From contig WHVA01000045.1 of assembly GCA_015179125.1 (NCBI GenBank), positions 62,001-126,000 of the forward strand: a stretch of 64,000 nucleotides of DNA, in the 5' to 3' direction. This stretch comes from Gautieria morchelliformis. Its lineage: Eukaryota > Basidiomycota > Agaricomycetes > Gomphales > Gomphaceae. The position numbers were made by a program, and so were the translations under genes. The number at the start of each line of letters is the position of its first letter. The stretch's first letter is position 1. This document shows, piece by piece, positions 22,779 through 34,357 of this stretch. The notes beneath the pieces were generated by a model, which saw nothing but the letters and a program-made list of their open reading frames with translations, did no database searches and was not told the origin of the DNA.

Positions 22779-25183
22779 TTATGTCCCCGCCTTCGCCTCT
22801 TTCTCAGATAACTTTCGTGCAAACCTTGACCTGGCTCTAATTTGAGGGCCATAAGCAAAGAGAATAAACGGAACAATGGCCAGGACAGCCGCAAGTATCC
22901 CGAATAATGTTGAAGCCCAACGGAACATCAAACGGCTGTACATCTACAAGCATCTCACAGTGAGTCACGGCGTTCGTGTCCAACATTCCACAACACACCT
23001 GATTCGTGAACAGAGGGAAAGCGGTACCCATGAGATTTCCTGAGCAAAAGAATAACCAGATGGGACCGCAGCGAAATGACTGGTTTAACAAAGAACACCT
23101 ACTGCACAAACTCTGTCCGGCCAGGGCTGATGATGCATAAATGTAGTATGTGTCCGCCAGATAGGAAAAGACCGCCAGATATATTATGAACAGAGCAGTG
23201 ATGAAGACGAGAATTCCAAACATCGGGCCTACCCAATGGATGCTTGGTAGTGTAGTCCACGCGTAGATGAAACAACCTGCCAGTGGGGGTCCCGTTCTCA
23301 GTAGAACACTGCAGATTCTGTCAGTTGTATTTACCTATGGGAAATAATATGGCTGCCGCCAGTGCTGAGTACAACCGAGCCTCGGGTCCAATTCTTTCTA
23401 CATTGCGCCTAAATGAAGTTATCATCGCATGGAACGCAGGACAGTACGAGGGAAACGAACGAGTAGAGCCTTTCTTGATAAAAGTTAGATAGGAAGCCGA
23501 TAAGAGCACCTATACTGTGGACCATTCAGCCAGACGGGTCTAACACTGAACCGCTGTACTTAACCACATGGATAAAAAAGCTAAGCCGACCTGGCCGTCC
23601 GAAAAGTGATGCAATGACTTAAATATGAGGGGTATAGACCTAGAGGGCAATGTATAAGAATTATTTCCTCTGCGGGAAAGGATAGCAACTAAACTCTATC
23701 TGGCTGTATAGGATCCCCCACCTGAGTGTGGGTTTGAGTGTGGTCGAGCTAATGATGGACAGCTCACTCACGCCAAGCCAACCCAGAGCTACAAGAGATA
23801 AACTCGTCAGGAAAACGGCCAAGGAAAAAGACTTATAGCCTCACACTAAAACTGGCCACCACTGGTTCCGTAAGAAGAAGGTCTGGGCCAAATCAGTGCC
23901 TGTATAGAATACTCGGCGGAGAGGGAGCTTACAGATTGGTCGGGTGCATGAAATTATAATGAGCTGCTTAAGACTTAAATTCTCATCTTCAACCCTTGCG
24001 CGATATCGATTATCTCCCGTCTGCTTGCGTAATTTCCGTGCTTCTCGAGTCAGTATCACACCCACTTAGCCAAATGAAATATCATCAGAACGAGCCAAAT
24101 GTCGACAACTTGCTAACCTCGGGTTTCCCCCAAGGTCACTGACATGACCAACACGTACACCCCTGAGACTCTGAATTTTCAGGCCGTCAGATGTCTGCCA
24201 CGGGAGAGGCAAAATCATAGCTGGGCTTACATCAGATGAAGCCACTGAATCCAGCGCCACTGGAGCTGCGCATTTTGCTGAACCCAACCTGCCAAAACAG
24301 GGCCTAAACCTGTAGATCCAATGGCAGACAGGGCAAATAGAGACATGGGCAGTCCACGTCTGCAACACGACGTCTGTTAGATATTTACCCTTGGGAGATA
24401 TAAGCCTATTGAACGAACTCGGAAGGTGCCCAGATGTCTGCGACTACGCCACCGACCTAATGGGAGGGATACATAAACTCAGACGAGATTCAGTTCAGGC
24501 TACATACCATAGTGGCACCCGTCGAGCCAGCTGCTCCAGAGATAAAACGAGCAACGATCACAGTCGATACATTGTTGGCTCTAAAGTGAGTAAGTAAAAG
24601 TCCAAAGGACTAATAACTGTTATATGCACAATGCCATCATAAGGTGCATGAGTGCAAATATTACACTGGATACCAAAAACAGTGGCCGTCTACCGAACTC
24701 TTCACTAAAGGCAGCGGTAAACAGTGGGACGATTCCGAAACCCAGGCAGTATACGCTGCAAATATTGTATGTTTGTAGCTGATCATTTATTCCATGAAAG
24801 CACCCTAACACACCTAAGAGCGGTCGCAGCCTGCTCGGATGTACAGTTTAGGTCGATGAGCATGGACGTGAAGCCTAATGAAATGCTTGATCCAGCGGCC
24901 GCTAATATTGCCTCAGGTTGAATTGAAACGGTCCATTTTATGAAACTAACCACTCAATCCAGTAAAGCCGCATGCCACAAAGGTTAACATCCACTTGCGA
25001 GCCCGAGAGGCATTCAAAGGATTTCGAAGGTCACCTTCCCGAAATTCTATCTGTAAAAGATGACACTCTGTATCATTACGCTACCATCTCTGCTATACAC
25101 GGTAACATACATATATTGGCTCATCCTCTTCTGTGGACGTTCCTGACCCTCGTTTCTCTTCGCCATCATTCCCTAACTCGCTT
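22779..25183 (-). CDS. major facilitator superfamily drug:H+ antiporter (DHA1-type)
   Basis: Highly intron-split transporter. The N-terminal cytosolic part is acidic (EDEPIY), splicing to IEFREGDLRNPLNASRARKW (about 24990-25055). A membrane segment and the LIDLNCTSEQAATAL block follow (about 24810-24870). The MFS loop signature FSEEFGRRPLFLVSS is near 24670-24720. Next comes LAGWVQQN..QWRWIQWLH (about 24230-24310), a family-typical TM4-5 region. The central loop is ILTREARKLRKQTGD, then RYRARVEDE (about 23980-24060). The last helix and a basic C-tail ending KLSEKEAKAGT reach the TAA at 22779-22781. These blocks are characteristic of fungal DHA1 exporters at the plasma membrane (polyamine/drug). 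The 5' end is not resolved: the first visible exon has no in-frame ATG. With about a dozen introns, I could not confirm that every junction is intact. Confidence 0.72.
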
Positions 25184-26994
25184 CCTCTTTTGACGGGGGG
25201 TGTGAAAGCTTAAAGCCGTGATCAGACGTCGACAAACTCGGCGACATCGATGGCGACAACTTGACAGCTACCGGCGTCCCAAGTTGCCCTCACGCGAGGT
25301 TTTTATACTTCTGGCTTGAGCGCCCTCTTGTGGTTGAGCGCCCTCGGCTTATATCCGCTTCCTGGATGTCGTTGACTATAGTTACAGGTGTCATCATCCG
25401 ACTTGCGGCAGGGATCTCACGGGTGCCAAGATCCGTGGGCGTATATAGATGGAGGCCACATTTACAGACGACCACGCTATAATGGGGAGGCCATTGAACG
25501 TACACCATGGCGTCAGACATGACGAACACGCATTGAAACCACGACACCCAAAAGCAGTTCAAGATAAGATAGACGCCGTTATGTAAAGCTTACGAACCAG
25601 AGGAAACGATGTGACCTAATGCAGTACTACAACGACGAAATTACGAAATACTTTAAATTACTGTCTAACCTTCGTCTGGCAGACTGCTGTTAGCTCGAGC
25701 TCGCATACACTGGGGAATAAGTCCTCTCGACGTGTCATCTCCCTCACGTCTCGCACTCGATAGGTATAAGTATCATCCGAAGTGTATATCATAGAATAAT
25801 CAATCTATTATAACTCCATCGTTCTACACTGTTTGCCTGCTCTCAGCCTTGTACATCTAACATGTTTCATGCATACTTTTAATATATAGTCATCCACATC
25901 CTCTCTGAAATTGCTCTGTTATATCAATACACAACATGCTTTAGCACATACAACCATATTTTTAAAATATCAGAACATTCAAAAAAATTTAGGATGTCCA
26001 CAATATATAAGTTGCTCAAAATGATGGATTATGAATTTGTATACATACTTCGGATTTCCCCTTGTCAGTTGTGTGGTAGTGTGATCTCCACAACCAGCTA
26101 GGGTTTCCCTTACAATTTCTAGCACTCACATTTCAAACACACATTCTTTGCCGCCGATCCCAGTTTACAGCTCACCCTATGGAGGATGTTCACATTGACA
26201 ACATTGTATATTCTTCTAGGATATATTAGATATCTTTTATTCAGAGAAGGCTTAAGATGATGATCACAGCGAGGTCAAGTTTGCACAAGATGGACGACAT
26301 ATGATAATTGAACTGGAGAATATACATGCGAATGTAAACTACTTAAGATACAGGATGCCCTAATAGGGCACCCTTATGTAATCTCTAACCCTAACCCTAA
26401 AAGTGGCCAAAATCCTGAAGTCGAGTAAAAAAAAAAAAATACTCATTAGATTTCACATCAAGGATGCCTCCCCACCCATAGTCTATGTACTCATAGTCTA
26501 TGTATTGTAATGTATTAAGTACCAAAGTGCTATGCATAGGCAGCCTTTGCTTTCTCAGCCATCCAAGGGGGTAAAGTCTGGTGTCCATGATACCTTCGGT
26601 TTGCCCAGGCAGCCATTGAGCCAGAAAGGCCTTGTGAGTATGCTGAAATGAATCTAGCAGATCTATTTGCATAGCTACTCCAAAAAAAAAAAAACAATGA
26701 GTAATCCATATTCAGATGATGTGGAAACCACTGACCGCCGAATTTGGATCAATGGGATATCATCAAGGCATGCAATCACATTGCGCTCCATGGCATCCAT
26801 ATCTGTTGTTTGTGCACTCTCAACTGGATGGTCATGAAGACTTCAAGTCGCTCTTTTCTTTGCATCTACCCCTCCTGCCTTGCGCCGGCTTAAAGCGGCC
26901 CGGTTTCACCATACCTTAGTAGGGAGAAGTTCTCTGGCATTCTCAGGCCATTTCTCAGATAATACTCGTCCAACCAAGCTACCTTTCACCTTCC
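25184..26994. other. intergenic with a partial LTR-like repeat and a short telomere-like tract
   Basis: No gene recognised. It holds a diverged partial copy (about 26240-26345) of the roughly 515-bp repeat found whole at 34.4 and 42.1 kb. A short CCCTAA tract lies at 26386-26400 and homopolymer A runs near 26428 and 26681. The right end probably contains the promoter of the monooxygenase gene. Confidence 0.55.
26240..26345 (+). repeat. fragment of the 0.5-kb LTR-like repeat
   Basis: The stretch beginning GATGATCACAGCGAGGT and ending ATGTAAACTACTT aligns, with a few mismatches, to the same stretch at about 42460-42550 and to the complement of about 34400-34500. Only about 100 bp of the unit is present here. 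Confidence 0.7.
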
Positions 26995-28741
26995 ATGACG
27001 AACCCGCCCAAGTTTAGGGTTGGTATCTGGTGTGTCGAAACGCGTATGCCGACTGCTTTCTTGCTCAACTTAGCCAAATCAGCGGAGGAGGTATAGGCGG
27101 ACTCTGTCTTGCCGTGGCACTGTCGCGGTATCGGGATATACACGTGGACGTGTATGAAGCTGCTGAACGATTCAAAGAAATCGGTGCGGGCGTCGGGATA
27201 TGGGCCAAGACGTGGCGCACTCTAGAGCTTCTTGGTCTTGACATCGACGCTTCCAAAGTCGCGCATGCGCCTCCAGATACGCCACCTGGTACCATGATTC
27301 CCTTCGTGCGATGGCTGGAGTCTCACCGTTATGCGTAGTCGTCGGATTTGATTTCCGAAAATCTGATCAGCCCGGCGAGGGATTCAGCTTCCAATTGTCC
27401 CAGATGCCATGTCAGTATTATTGTTGATACGCTATCGCATAATCACAGTACTCAATGGCCATGACGTTGCCAAAGATGCTCTCCGCTTTCATCGTGCAGA
27501 TTTTCTCGACATCTTTGTTAACCACTTAGCGAGTGGCGTGGCCCATTTTCAGAAGCGCGTCGTTTCCTACACGCAGGACGTCGCAGATGGGCAAATTTAC
27601 TTACGCTTTAGCGACGATAGCATGGCAACCTGTGATGTTCTCGTAGGATGTGATGGTATCAAGTCCTTGGTTCGAGCACAGATGTTGAAACAAATGGCAG
27701 AAAATGGACATCCCGAGCTGCTAGACCTGGTTCAGCCCATTTTCAGTGGAACCATCGCATACCGTGGACTCATTCCTGCTGAGAAGATACCCAAGGATGA
27801 ACAGGGCCATTTACACAGAGCTGTCGAGTTTCCCATGATGGTATGACGCATCTTTATCATTTGAACTTCTATTTCAACGTCAATATTCCTGTATGAAGTA
27901 TTGTGGGAAAAACAAGGTGGGTGGCGTGTCATCCATAATTGTAGCATCATATAGCTTGCGGCATAGCATATTGTCAGCTACTCTATCTCGCGGGGCAGCA
28001 TAGTGAATGTGGTCGCCTTTGCCTCCCAGCCAGAGAAAGAAGGCACAGCATTCGACGGAGAGTGGGTTACCGAAATTCCTAAAGAAGAGCTTCTTGATTG
28101 CTATGCAGATTGGGAGCCCGAGGTTAGAAGCCTGGTCAATGTATGCCTGTCTCTCGCCGTACGATGCCCTTTGTGAAGACATTCCCTTTCAGTGTATAGA
28201 TCATCCAACGCGATGGGCTATTCACCAGCTCAAGGACCTGCCGAATTATGTGAATGGTCGTGTAGCTCTTCTAGGCGATGCTGTGAGTATCAGTATTTTG
28301 TGCCATGTCCCTCATTCATACATGAACCACATCAGGCACATGCTATGACTCCTCATCAGGGTGCTGGGGCCGGTCAGGCCATTGATGTAAATCACTCCCG
28401 CAGAAAATCAACTTGCCGATGTACCAATAACTTGTTTGCAGGACGCGTTCACTCTCGCTGAACTCTTGGGCCACCCCAGGACAACGAAGGAGACACTTGC
28501 GTCTGCTCTGAAGGCTTATGAACGCATTCGACTTCCAATGGCCACGCATGTGCTGCAAGGCTCCCGAAACTCCGGACGCATGTACGAATTCAACGGGCCT
28601 CACGGCGAGGAATACGACGTGCTTGGTCCCGCCATTCAGAGGCAGTGGGACTGGATACATGCGAGCACCCCAGAAGAGGATGGCGACCGCGCCATTGCAT
28701 GGATGGAATCCAATTTGGACTTAGGAAACGTGGTACAGTAA
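26995..28741 (+). CDS. FAD-dependent monooxygenase, salicylate hydroxylase-like
   Basis: Start MTNPPKF at 26995, then an intron to about 27070. The Rossmann dinucleotide motif reads GGGIGGLCLAVAL (about 27080-27120), with the acidic VDVYEAAE end of the second strand. RFHRADFLDIFV (about 27480) and the DG motif VLVGCDGIKSLVR (about 27640-27675) follow. The second FAD motif is RVALLGDA (about 28260-28282), spliced to AHAMTPHQGAGAGQAID (about 28336-28388). The C-terminus ends SNLDLGNVVQ at 28741. Introns fall near 27310-27420, 27842-27890, 28140-28190, 28284-28335 and 28388-28440. This is the class A flavoprotein hydroxylase family (salicylate 1-monooxygenase type), which uses NAD(P)H and O2 on aromatic substrates. 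The true substrate is not readable. It may belong with the MFS gene upstream (1.8 kb away, divergent). Confidence 0.85.
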
Positions 28742-29239
28742 CATCTTCTCGCGACCCCGCTTGTTTATGGACTGTATGGACGAATAGCCTGCATATCGGA
28801 AATAGTGTGAATATCATGCCACGCGACGCCGCCTCCAAAGATCGCGTAGCTCGCCAACCGTTGAAGAATAAGACATGTAATTAAGATGTATTTTTTGTCC
28901 ATTTATATGTGTTGTTACACCCTCCAATCCAAAACATGTATCATCCAATGTATATATTCCATAATCTAGTCTGGCCATTTTTGCTTTACTCTTGACATGC
29001 TCCATTCTGATATCTTCTTCTACATTATTTGGAATCCGACTTGTAATTCCAGGAGGTGGTTCTACTTTTTCACTATTTTCACTAGCTTCTGTTAAAATTA
29101 TTGCTCATGGTTGTGTGTATCTGTTATCTAACATAGCATTTTTAGCTGCTAATTTGGTGGTATACCTCTTGTATTATTTTCCTCAGCTAGTGCTATATTA
29201 CTATGCTCTTCAGATATTGATTTATCCTGTTGTCCCGTC

Positions 29240-29690
29240 ATAAAATGTATGCAATCACCATCTATCTCATATGATACAAATTCTTTTTGTTTTGAATATG
29301 CAGTAGATATCTTACGAGGGTTTCCATCTATATATATGTCCATATCTCCTATATTGCCGCAATTATTTTCCGAATGGTAAAACATAAAACAACCCTTTTT
29401 TTATTTTTATTTTATTTTAATTTGAAATCCCATATCTCTATCCCTATTATTATTATTATTATTATTATTCTTATTAATCCCGTCATAAAATTTATGCAAT
29501 CACCATCAATCTCATATGATACAAATTCTTTTTGTTTTGAATATGCAGTAGATATCTTACGAGGGTTTCCATCTATATATATGTCCATATCTCCTATATT
29601 GCCGCAATTATTTTCCGAATCGTACAGCCCTTTTTTTTTTTAATTTGAAATCCCATATCTCTATCCCTATTATTATTATTATTATTATTT
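29240..29690. repeat. tandem duplication with TAT/ATA microsatellite
   Basis: Two direct copies of a unit of roughly 220 bp (about 29240-29472 and 29483-29690). Each has the same ATCACCATC..ATCTCATATGAT start and ends in a (TTA)n tract. They are nearly identical over the first 140 bp. On the minus strand both copies read as the same peptide (NCGNIGDMDIYIDGNPRKI), followed by Asn-rich sequence from the (TTA)n run. A minus-strand frame beginning near 29800 adds a coiled-coil-like EEKDEIISNLKKRTKEQHK. It looks like a decayed coding sequence of unknown family, duplicated late. Confidence 0.7.
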
Positions 29691-29864
29691 CCTATTTGTT
29701 TTATCTGTTCTTCTAGTTGTAAGATTACTTTATGTTGTTCCTTAGTTCTCTTTTTGAGATTTGATATTATCTCATCCTTTTCTTCAATCCAGATCATCAT
29801 ATTATCAACCTTCTCAACGAGTGTGGCGATGTAACTTCTTGTAAGAAAGTAGGTCTTAGAACCT

Positions 29865-30055
29865 TGTATTACAAGGGCAAGCGGAACTCAACCAAGATGT
29901 GGTTATTCCATGTGCTATGTAGTGACAGTGTAAGGTAAGATGATCTGGGGAACTGCTGCGTGGTTCCCACGCAAGAACTATACAGTGGATCCACAGGGAT
30001 CCACTGACATTAGCTAATATATCCAGCAGCGCGCACTGCCTTAAGGGCAATGCGG
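29865..30055. other. cluster of short perfect hairpins
   Basis: Four inverted repeats occur in under 200 bp: CCTTGTA-T-TACAAGG (about 29865), TGCGTGG-TTC-CCACGCA (about 29957), CAGTGGATCC-ACAG-GGATCCACTG (about 29983) and TGCCTTAAGGGCA (about 30038). Function unknown; a foldback element or a structured transcript is possible. Confidence 0.5.
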
Positions 30056-31074
30056 GTAAATAGTGTATTTACACCTCTCATGATGCTACCAACTCTAATC
30101 TTCATATTTTAAAAAACAATTTTATACATACCCTTGGTATATCATTACAACTATTGTCCTTTATCATAATATAAATTCTACATGATAATATAAATTTCTT
30201 AGATTATAAGAATGAGCATTGCTTCTCAGATCAGAAAAAAAGTATATTGTTACAGAATAATAAAAGTTATTTAAATATTATCTAGATCCAAAACCAAAAA
30301 ATGAGAGATTATAGTGCTAAGACAGTCAAATACATAAAATACTCCCTTACAACTTACACCAAACAAGGCCATGCAAAAAGGTATGTTAACGAAGTATAGA
30401 TAAGAAAGAAACCCTTACACATATCAGCAGACACCAACACATATACAGTAAACGAACATGATAATGTTGTTTGATATTATTGCTGTTGGATCACACATTC
30501 ATCCACCTCATGAAAAGAGGACTACCACAATTCATAAGAAATGTCAGTCCACATTTTATAAACTTAGGTTCTTCACACTGACGGATATCATAATTAGCTA
30601 CTTACAAGCTGAGTCAAGTCTATTCTGCGACTGTAGATAATAATCACATGATTCTATAACTAATAGAGGGTAGGAGCAATGCTAGTTAGCAACAGTGTGC
30701 AGTGTAGTGATACAGTATTGTAGCAATAGTGTAGTGATTATATGAATCCTGTTAATGTATTCAAAACAAAAAGTGAATACAAACTGAGTTTAATATAATA
30801 TACAAGCTGGATTAACAATGCCATATATCCCTACAGTAGGAGCTATGGTGACATTTATACATCCAGAGACTCAGGAGGAGATGATGGGTGATGTTAAAGA
30901 AGTACTTGACCTCCAGGGGAAAGCAATTATCATATATAAGAGAAATTTTCTCACGCTTACCACCACCTCCAAATCCAAAAAATTCCAATTCACACATGCA
31001 CACAAACACCAGCTGTAGCTAGTTCTCTGCGAACAGATCCTAGCTTTAGTACAAAAAGCTCTACAGAGAGAACC

Positions 31075-31476
31075 TGTGAGGGCAACACTAATGACGAAGC
31101 CACAACCAAAGATACTCAAGGAGATAAGAGCCGATACTAGGACAATGACCAACTGTGTAGTGGGTATCCTCAGGTTATAACTCTACCAACGATAGATACA
31201 TGGGGACTTGCCTGTGTAGTGGGTATCCTCAGAGATCAAGCTGAGGAAACGCCACCACACGGGCTACAGTCTTATAGCGCTGGCAAGGCTTACATAATAG
31301 GAGAGATGGAAACTTGTAGAAGGTTACGGAAAGTGATGGAAGGTCACGGAAAGTGACGGAAAGTGACATGTGACGGGATGTGACATGTGACGGAAAGTGA
31401 CGGAAACTGATGGAAACTCATGGAAACTCATGGAAGGAAATAGAAACTTGTGGAAGGAAACGCGTGAACCCTGACA
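31075..31476 (-). mobile_element. solo LTR, family A (copy 1)
   Basis: The 402-bp unit runs from TGTGAGGGCAAC to AACCCTGACA, so it has TG..CA ends. It is flanked by a perfect 5-bp direct repeat GAACC (31070-31074 and 31477-31481). It is the reverse complement of the copy at 43,575-43,979, with only modest divergence. No internal coding region accompanies it, as expected after LTR-LTR recombination. The unit contains a tract of GACGGAAAGT-like repeats. The full-length parent is not in this window. Confidence 0.88.
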
Positions 31477-31549
31477 GAACCACAAAAAGGGTCATGCTGC
31501 TCAACACAGACCCCCTGAACGAGGGCCAGCAGCCAGCAGGTGAATGCTA

Positions 31550-32130
31550 AAAGCATGCTACGACCATACTATTCTGATTTCTGACACTCACTTCTGCTTC
31601 ATTTCCAACATCCTGATACTTCTAATGTTCCTACCTCTTGTTATATCCTTTCTCCATTTGACTCTATTACTCTGACCCTCCAGACTCGACTTGCAGCACA
31701 GCAAGACCATAAGTCCATCCCCTCTGGAGTCCCATTGTTCTGTCTTGTCAAATATGCTTTCTGTCCCCTTGTTCTTTTGCCCATTGTTCTCGACTCTACC
31801 CTGCACCCCCCTTTGTAGTTCTTTGTTCCTGATTAGTTAGTTACCCTGTATATCATATCTGACTTCCACTTCCTTCGGAACATGCTTAGTAGTACAACAT
31901 TACATGTTGTCTCAGCTTTTTAAAAAACCCTCTCATGTATGCTCTCGAGTCTGCAATCAGATAATCTGTTATGACCATACTATTCCGACTTCCGACACTC
32001 AGTTCTGCCTCCTTTCTGACATTCTGATAATTCTGACAACCCTGCCCCTTGTTATATCCTTTCCCCTTTTTGACTCTATTACTTGGACCCACTGGACTCG
32101 ACTCACAGCACATGTTTTGGAACCCTTCAA
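31550..32130 (+). mobile_element. degraded LTRs related to the 43-52 kb Gypsy element
   Basis: About 31,555-31,965 resembles the 691-bp Gypsy LTR. Shared stretches include TTTGACTCTATTACT, TTGTAGTTC-like sequence, CTTCCACTTCCTTCGGAA and a final CTGCAATCAGATAATC. A second copy of the LTR start (TGTTATGACCATACTATTCCGAC) begins near 31,967 and runs to about 32,115. Similarity is clearly lower than between the two LTRs of the young element, so these belong to an older or sister family. Broken. Confidence 0.65.
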
Positions 32131-32930
32131 GACTTTGGTGTTATTGCTAACACTTCAATCTATCAGAACGTGTCGTTTACAAGACTCAAAGAATATTAAA
32201 CAATGCTGCAGCACAACTCCGGAAATAATTTAATATTTGTACCTTGGTTGCAATCCGCGTAAAAACTAGTCCCAGTTAATATGGATGGAAGGCAATGTGT
32301 TTCTTAGCAGCACTGAACAATAAACAAAAAGACTGTAGGTTCAAGGACACTATCGGGGTCCAAGCGTATTCCAAAATATAAAGGAATGTACTTAGCAGGT
32401 GAGTTTATAAATGGACTGCCCTGATAATCTACCAGCGCACAGCAATAAAACGAGGGATGAACGAGTTTTTAGAAGTGACTTGTGAAAGTCTCTAATCAGG
32501 AAAATCGACTGATCAGATCATCTCGGGTATTGGAGTGCGAATGGCAAGACTATCAATTGACAGACTCACTCTGTAGAATTACACCCGGAGGATTAGTCTA
32601 GGTGGCTAAGCAGAAAAGTATCTACTTAACAAGGAATTAGACACTAAAGTAAGTGAATAACCCTAGCTGGGATTAGCAGCTTAGTAAGATGCAAGTCACA
32701 CGAGGTCACGTGGATAGTGTAAGGGCAACCCTGGCTAGTTGTGGAGATCACACTACCACACAACTGACAAGGGAAATCCAAAGAGAAAAGTCTAAGGACC
32801 CCCAATGTCAGCGAGCCCGTATTATACTACGCTGCGCAGCCAGGGACAGCACTTGGCACTTGCCATCAACCCTGCATCCCCCTGACTTCCCTGACCCTTG
32901 ATTGACCCTTGATGCCACCTATTACGCGAG
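32131..32930. other. unassigned non-coding sequence in the transposon island
   Basis: No gene recognised. Short frames only. Probably degraded transposon DNA, judged from its position between LTR remnants and a minisatellite. Confidence 0.4.
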
Positions 32931-32939
32931 TCGCCTGAT

Positions 32940-33130
32940 TTCCGACACTGTTCCGAGAGCGGAAGTCGGAAATTGGAGTGGAACTGGAAAAGCGAACAGG
33001 ACTGGTGGAAGTTCTCCCAGAAGCGGAATCATTTCCGAAAGCGGAGGCGGAGATGGAATCGGAACCAGAAGCGGAGTCGGAAATGGAGTCGGAACTGGGT
33101 GTGGTGTCGGAACTGGAAATGGAAAACAGG
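32940..33130. repeat. GGAA/CGGAA-rich minisatellite
   Basis: Imperfect short repeats of the type GTCGGAA(A/C)TGGA and GAAGCGGAA run for about 190 bp. The complementary strand reads as TTCCG-rich sequence like the Gypsy element's own LTR (TTCCGACTTCCGACTCAG), so it may have expanded from such DNA. Confidence 0.6.
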
Positions 33131-33359
33131 GTGTCCCCTGACAGATAGAAGATGTTAGATTGCTAGAATGATGATTCAAGGAGGTCAGAATGGCCTCCTT
33201 TTACATTGTAAAATACACAGGATTATATAAAATGGGGTTCTTCTATCTATTAGGCGAGTGATGTCATAAGTAAATATTTGCACTGCTGAAACACACCCTC
33301 GTAACTATTGTGGCGTGTTTGTGCAAAGAAATTGGAAATAGATAGCCAATCACCTTCCC

Positions 33360-33415
33360 TGGTTTGCACAGCCTTACACAGCCTTGCACTGCCCTGCACA
33401 GCCCTACACAGCCGC
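33360..33415 (+). repeat. short CAGCC(T/C)T(G/A)CA repeat
   Basis: Five tandem units of about 10 bp (CAGCCTTACA, CAGCCTTGCA, CTGCCCTGCA, CAGCCCTACA...). Similar units recur near 33538-33552. Confidence 0.6.
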
Positions 33416-34245
33416 TATGACATCAAGGGGCCTATTTGGTGTCGTAGTGTTGCGTTTGGAGGATCCATTCATCCAATAGGTTTTATCAAACCTGCACCCT
33501 AGTTTTGGCTTTGTACATCTTTGTGTGACTTTGTACGCAGCCTTGCACAGCCATGGTTGCTATGATGCAAGTCATGTGCCAGCTGGGTTTGAATTGCACA
33601 GGCTTGTGTAAGCGGTAGAGGATGCATTCAGTCTCAGTGGCTGAGTTTGAGTGAGCCAAGGTACCGGAGTTGTAGGTGCTTGAGTGCCTGCAACTCCGAG
33701 TTTACGGTTCGTGGGAAGCTCCGGTCGGAGTTTGAAACTGAGTGGCTGTGGCAGAGTTGTGGATGTGCGTGGGTTCATAACTCTGCCTGACAGAATAAGG
33801 AGTTTTTGAGCCAGGGAAGCCAAGTTAAATGGCGAAAAAATAAGAGGAAATTCAAGGAATATTTGAATAGAGTTCTCCCAACAATAGCCACGTGTATTAG
33901 CTACTATCAGCTGGGAAAACAGGGTTTTAAAGCGATTTAATCCTTTTTTTGCGAGGCTTTTCATTAGGGGGTTTCACGAAGGTGAATTCGACATGAAATC
34001 GGTACTGAAATCAGTCCCGCACTCCGCTGTGAACTCGCAGAGTTCGTGAATTCTGCAACTTTGCGAAAGCAGCTTCGACCCTCCTTTCGCAGCAAACTCG
34101 CTCGCGCACTCGTCTGGGAACTCGCTCCCCAACTCAGTCTCAAGCATGCCGCTCTGCGGCACATACAGCTGATGTCCAATATGGAAATTAATTAGTACTA
34201 GACCATTTTCTTTGCTTTCCTTTTATTTCGATCCTTTTCTTTTGC
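33416..34245. other. unassigned sequence, probably degraded transposon
   Basis: About 0.8 kb. Minus-strand frames at 33572-33964 and 33964-34179 are open but show no motif that I recognise. The sequence is adjacent to a Gypsy gag remnant. Confidence 0.35.
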
Positions 34246-34249
34246 GTGG

Positions 34250-34357
34250 CACACCGCAGCTACCTCAACTCGCGCAGGAGCTGTTGAAGCTCTCTCTTAT
34301 TTTGGAACACTTAGGTCTGCAGCATCACCAAGATGCGCAGATCCATCCAGCTCCTCG
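34250..34357 (+). mobile_element. Gypsy gag remnant
   Basis: About 100 bp matches the start of the gag gene at about 44,455-44,560. Shared stretches include GCAGGAGCTGT.GAAGCTCTC, then TTATTTTGG and a GCAGCACCAAG-like end. It stops where the 0.5-kb LTR-like repeat begins. Broken. Confidence 0.65.

Larger units (their letters stand above)
28742..31074. other. AT-rich, gene-poor DNA at the left edge of the transposon island
   Basis: Base composition turns sharply AT-rich. Contents: a tandem duplication (29240-29690), several perfect hairpins (29865-30055), long A/T runs, and a 66-codon open frame at 30818-31018 (+) without a recognisable motif. No conserved protein was recognised. Confidence 0.6.

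Noticed and set aside
25290-25562. A 90-codon minus-strand frame beside the transporter gene
   Set aside because: No recognisable motif and no evident continuation. Probably non-coding upstream sequence.
26386-26400. True chromosome end at the CCCTAA tract
   Set aside because: Only two and a half units, with intact genes on both sides.
30818-31018. A 66-codon frame in AT-rich DNA as a small gene
   Set aside because: No motif or conserved feature that I know. It ends next to a solo LTR insertion, so it is left as unassigned sequence.
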